Assembly: GCA_963783355.1 (NCBI GenBank)
Contig: CAWANF010000001.1
Span: forward strand, 496,001 to 560,000
Length of the DNA stretch: 64,000 nucleotides
Reading direction: 5' to 3'
Source: CAWANF01 sp963783355
Lineage (GTDB): Bacteria; Bacteroidota; Rhodothermia; Balneolales; DATFMH01
The notes below the pieces were generated by a model. The model worked only from the letters and a program-made list of their open reading frames with translations, was not told the origin of the DNA and did not search any database. Positions 63,433 through 64,000 of the stretch are shown here, piece after piece. A program made the translations under genes and the position numbers. Position 1 is the first letter of the stretch. Every line of letters starts with the position of its first letter.

Positions 63433-64000
63433 ATGCCCATGGCCAGACATCATACAAAAAAAGGATTCCGAAATAATCATCCCATTGAACAACGTGGATT
63501 TCGCGATATTTTACATTGGATGTGGCAGCGGAGGGGAATCAAAACAAAACGTATAAACCTTCCAATTGTCCGTGATGAACATGATTTTTTACGGGAAAAC
63601 CGAACCGTTTCTACCCTCACATGGCTTGGGCATTCCTGTTTCCTGTTTCAGTATGATGGATTGAATATCCTGACTGACCCTATGCTGGGAGAACGTGCGT
63701 CCCCATTTTCCTTAATAGGCCCGAAGCGGGTAAATCCCCCGGCTATGACGGTTGATGAACTTCCGAATATTGATTGGATCGTTTTGTCGCATGATCATTA
63801 TGATCATCTTGATCGCGAAACCATCCTGCAAATTCAATCCAAACAAAAAGAACATCCGCCGAAATATTTTGTTCCATTGGGAGTGAAAAAATGGTTTGAA
63901 AACGAAGGTATTCCAAATATCACCGAACTGGATTGGTGGGATTCGGTGAATGAGGGACAATGGATTCTTCAGGTGGTTCCGGCTCAGCATTTTAGTGGGC
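63433..64000 (+). CDS. Metallo-beta-lactamase-fold hydrolase (UlaG/NAPE-PLD-like), 5' part
   Basis: The first 189 codons of a gene cut by the right edge; start ATG at 63433, or 63439 (MARHH). After a basic N-terminus it reads TLTWLGHSCFLFQYDGLNIL, then TDPMLGERASPFS, and the zinc motif VLSHDHYDHLDRETIL (HxHxDH). VVPAQHFSG near the end contains the next metal His. This layout is typical of NAPE-PLD/YtnP-like and UlaG-like MBL-fold proteins. No signal peptide is clear. It begins 21 nt after the aldo/keto reductase. Confidence 0.85.
   Translation, partial: MPMARHHTKKGFRNNHPIEQRGFRDILHWMWQRRGIKTKRINLPIVRDEHDFLRENRTVSTLTWLGHSCFLFQYDGLNILTDPMLGERASPFSLIGPKRVNPPAMTVDELPNIDWIVLSHDHYDHLDRETILQIQSKQKEHPPKYFVPLGVKKWFENEGIPNITELDWWDSVNEGQWILQVVPAQHFSG

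Overview
The window looks like a chromosome segment from the Bacteroidota / FCB group, possibly a lineage outside classical Bacteroidia (Balneola- or Rhodothermus-like). This is an inference. It rests on three SusC/SusD outer-membrane uptake pairs, a protein with a type IX secretion C-terminal tail, a DUF3098 protein, a short histone H1-like (Hc1) protein, a stand-alone 746-residue PurL and L-lysine 6-transaminase. Many genes carry clear Shine-Dalgarno sites. The two best promoters have a TTGACA -35 box, and one of them also fits the Bacteroidota TAnnTTTG -7 element.

Layout. 1-8.3 kb: tail of a VOC enzyme, a DsbA-like thiol oxidoreductase, a LemA-TPM-TPM operon, a YjjG-like nucleotidase, purL, an SDR lacking its usual catalytic Ser, and lat. 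8.4-8.75 kb: an initiator tRNA with promoter and terminator, followed by a decayed copy of its own 3' part. 9.2-14.75 kb: a plus-strand run of a sodium:solute symporter, a GNAT acetyltransferase, an ornithine-racemase-like enzyme, an M20 amidohydrolase and alanine racemase, apparently an amino-acid or peptide handling module. 14.8-16.2 kb: an array of palindrome-rich repeats, arranged like REPINs, with a small GIY-YIG nuclease gene inside. 16.3-34.0 kb: minus-strand outer-membrane uptake region with three SusC-SusD pairs and one orphan, shortened SusC-like gene; two of the susC genes carry single-base frameshifts.

34.4-43.2 kb (minus): a translationally coupled sialidase-fold protein and GH3 acyl-adenylase-like protein, citrate synthase, then an operon maf - TPR - conserved exported protein - mazG. 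43.5-46.9 kb (plus): DUF3098, DUF92, a dicarboxylate symporter and a TPR protein. 47-49.6 kb: a secreted endonuclease/phosphatase-fold protein with a T9SS tail, then a 62-residue acidic protein and a 57-residue histone H1-like protein that converge on one terminator. 49.8-57.7 kb (minus): penicillin acylase family, GlcNAc-kinase-like ATPase, a glycoside hydrolase family 3 / beta-lactamase fusion, a two-domain cytidine deaminase whose inactive half is N-terminal, and a degenerate amino-acid-kinase-like protein. This block suggests recycling of cell-wall sugars and peptides plus nucleoside salvage. 57.8-64 kb (plus): lysA, 3-hydroxyacyl-CoA dehydrogenase, threonine aldolase, a hydroxyisobutyrate-dehydrogenase-like enzyme, an aldo/keto reductase and a metallo-beta-lactamase-fold gene cut by the right edge.

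Two repeat phenomena recur. Heptanucleotide tandem repeats that contain stop codons lie at or near the ends of several genes. The composite palindromic repeats are confined to the gap between alr and the first susD. No CRISPR array, complete insertion sequence, phage genes or rRNA were seen.
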